NCBI GenBank assembly: GCA_937928295.1 | Contig: CALEYY010000128.1 | Location: forward strand, 1-13,507 | Source: an uncultured Moraxellaceae bacterium | GTDB taxonomy: Bacteria; Pseudomonadota; Gammaproteobacteria; Pseudomonadales; Moraxellaceae | Direction of reading: 5' to 3' | DNA length: 13,507 nucleotides | Shown here: positions 12,641 through 13,507 of the stretch, in pieces | How positions within the stretch are numbered: position 1 is the first letter of the stretch | Layout: each line of letters starts with the position of its first letter | Position numbers and translations under genes: made by a program | The notes under the pieces: generated by a model | Databases searched by the model: none | What the model was told of the DNA's origin: nothing | The model's input: the letters and a program-made list of their open reading frames with translations, nothing else

Positions 12641-13458
12641 TACCCAGCGGCTCACGCCTTCGGCGACCAGACTCTGTGTGCCGATTTGCAGACGGATCTC
12701 CCAACGCAGCGGCTTAGTTTGGCCGCTGCGGCCTCGGGTGCGAGGCTCGATCCAAGTGTGGCGTTGTGCGCTGTTGAGCTTGAGCCAGGGCGATGCTTGC
12801 TGGCCTTTATCGCTGCGCAAGCCTTGGCTCCGCAGCCCTTGTTGCGCCGCTGTTTCCTGCCATAACGGACTGGCCAGATACGCCTCCGTGCCCTGCGCCG
12901 ACACCCGAATGAAGGGCTCGCCTTGCCGGCCCATGACCGTGACGGCTTGCGCGCTGCTGTTGCTCAGCATCAGGCCGTAGGGCTGGCCCGGAATCAGCAT
13001 CAGGTTGACGCCGGCCGGCAGCGCGGGCAAGCGTGTCCAGCTCGCCTGCCAGTAGCCGCTCTGAAGTGTTGGCTGAAAGCTGCCTTTGATTTCGCTGGCC
13101 TTGCCATCGAGCAGTACGGGAATGCGCCATGACTGGCCGGCTTTGTGCCCGGCCGGCTGCAGACGGGCATCAAACCAGCCCCAGGCGGGGTTGCGCTTCA
13201 GGGATTTCCACAGCGGTATGCTACCGGTTTCCGGTTTGCGCCCTGGCAGGCCGCCGGGTAGATAAGTCTTCAGCCAGTCGGGATGCCGGGTATTGGCTTC
13301 GGCACCTTGCGGGCCGAGGCGCAGGAAGGGCTGACCGTCCTGACCGAGAATGATCAGGGTCTTGTCCGTCGGATTTTCCACCAGCAGCTGAGGTGCCAGC
13401 GTTTCCGTTAACTGCACTTGCACGCCGGCCAAGGTCGGCGGCAGTGGCGACAGCATCG
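12629..13458 (-). CDS. Probable exported protein with duplicated domain, 5' end missing
   Basis: About 276 codons of genuine sequence remain, ending at TAG (12631-12629). The N-terminus is lost where adapter begins at 13459. The in-frame ATG at 13456-13454 is probably internal. The remaining protein is two tandem copies of one domain. Each has a xLPxxLAGVxxxL-like start, an N-x8-10-GxxGxPFxRx(4)GxEA core, and a Trp-containing second half with WRIPVLLDG or WEIRLQIG. The core resembles a widespread family of uncharacterised exported proteins, best known to me from actinobacteria, that normally begin with a signal peptide just upstream. Location in the envelope is therefore likely but not shown. 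The 3' end overlaps the phosphatase-like gene by 12 bases. No function can be assigned. Confidence 0.7.
12632..13447 (-). repeat. Tandem domain duplication within the terminal gene
   Basis: Copy 1 is at about 13447-13067 and copy 2 at about 13036-12632. Matching landmarks are LPPTLAGVQ versus LPALPAGVN, LLVEN versus LMLSN, GQDGQPFLRLGPQGAEA versus GRQGEPFIRVSAQGTEA, DWLKT versus LWQET, and WRIPVLLDG versus WEIRLQIGT. The copies are clearly diverged, so the duplication is old. Confidence 0.65.
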
Positions 13459-13507
13459 AGATCGGAAGAGCACACGTCTGAACTCCAGTCACACTTGATG
13501 ATCTCGT
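13459..13507 (+). other. Illumina TruSeq adapter read into the assembly
   Basis: The sequence from 13459 begins AGATCGGAAGAGCACACGTC and matches the TruSeq read-1 adapter through 13492. It is followed by an 8-base index, ACTTGATG (13493-13500), and the start of the next adapter segment, ATCTCGT (13501-13507). This is not genomic DNA. On the minus strand it encodes the well-known artefact peptide VQTCALPI. Confidence 0.99.

Noticed and set aside
1..13507. CRISPR arrays, tRNA or rRNA genes, transposases and riboswitch-like leaders
   Set aside because: None was seen: no regularly spaced direct repeats, no tRNA-like TTCGANNC arm in a cloverleaf context, and no transposase-like protein. The upstream leader of the gcv operon, where a glycine riboswitch could lie, is outside the window.

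Overview
The window reads as a high-GC proteobacterial chromosome fragment, probably gammaproteobacterial. The reasons are the divergent ilvA/rpiA pair (an arrangement also known from Pseudomonas), a two-subunit glycine decarboxylase, and an RlmI-type methyltransferase. The exact taxon cannot be fixed from the sequence. It appears to be the right-hand end of a draft contig: the last 49 bases (13459-13507) are Illumina TruSeq adapter with an 8-base index, not genome.

Layout. (1) 1-3657, plus strand: the glycine cleavage operon gcvT (3' end only)-gcvH-gcvPA-gcvPB. (2) 3738-4308, plus strand: a small DUF4160/DUF2442 gene pair of visibly lower GC, followed by two perfect hairpins. (3) 4394-5590: rlmI, an rRNA cytosine-C5 methyltransferase. 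(4) 5605-8163, minus strand: ilvA (threonine deaminase) followed by a gene that looks like a degenerate MpaB/DUF2236-family protein. (5) 8268-8939: rpiA, divergent from ilvA and ending one base from a minus-strand gene. (6) 8941-9721, minus strand: a CsoR/RcnR/FrmR-family repressor gene followed by a YciA-like acyl-CoA thioesterase gene. (7) 9833-12640, plus strand and divergent from the repressor: a compact sulfur operon with two half-size YeeE/YedE membrane proteins, an ETHE1-type persulfide dioxygenase, a TauE/SafE-type anion exporter and a small phosphatase-like protein with a rhodanese-like Cys loop. (8) 12629-13458, minus strand: the 3' part of a gene for a probably exported protein made of two tandem copies of one domain, cut off by the adapter.

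The most interesting part is 9452-12640. The genes suggest a complete module: sulfane sulfur or thiosulfate is moved by the YeeE pair, persulfide is oxidised to sulfite by the dioxygenase, and sulfite is exported by the TauE-like protein. A thiol-containing CsoR-family repressor sits divergently. The intergenic region holds a perfect 6-6-6 inverted repeat, TATACT-GGGGGT-AGTATA (9785-9802), that closely resembles RcnR-type operators and overlaps a plausible promoter. The repressor carries C35, C59 and H60 with Glu at position 64, so it matches neither the textbook CsoR copper set nor the CstR sulfur set. The inducer is therefore an open question, with persulfide the contextual guess.

Other points of note are the DUF4160/DUF2442 island, the tandem domain duplication in the truncated terminal gene, the apparent loss of the haem-ligand His in the MpaB-like protein, and adapter-derived residues that would contaminate any predicted protein at the contig end.
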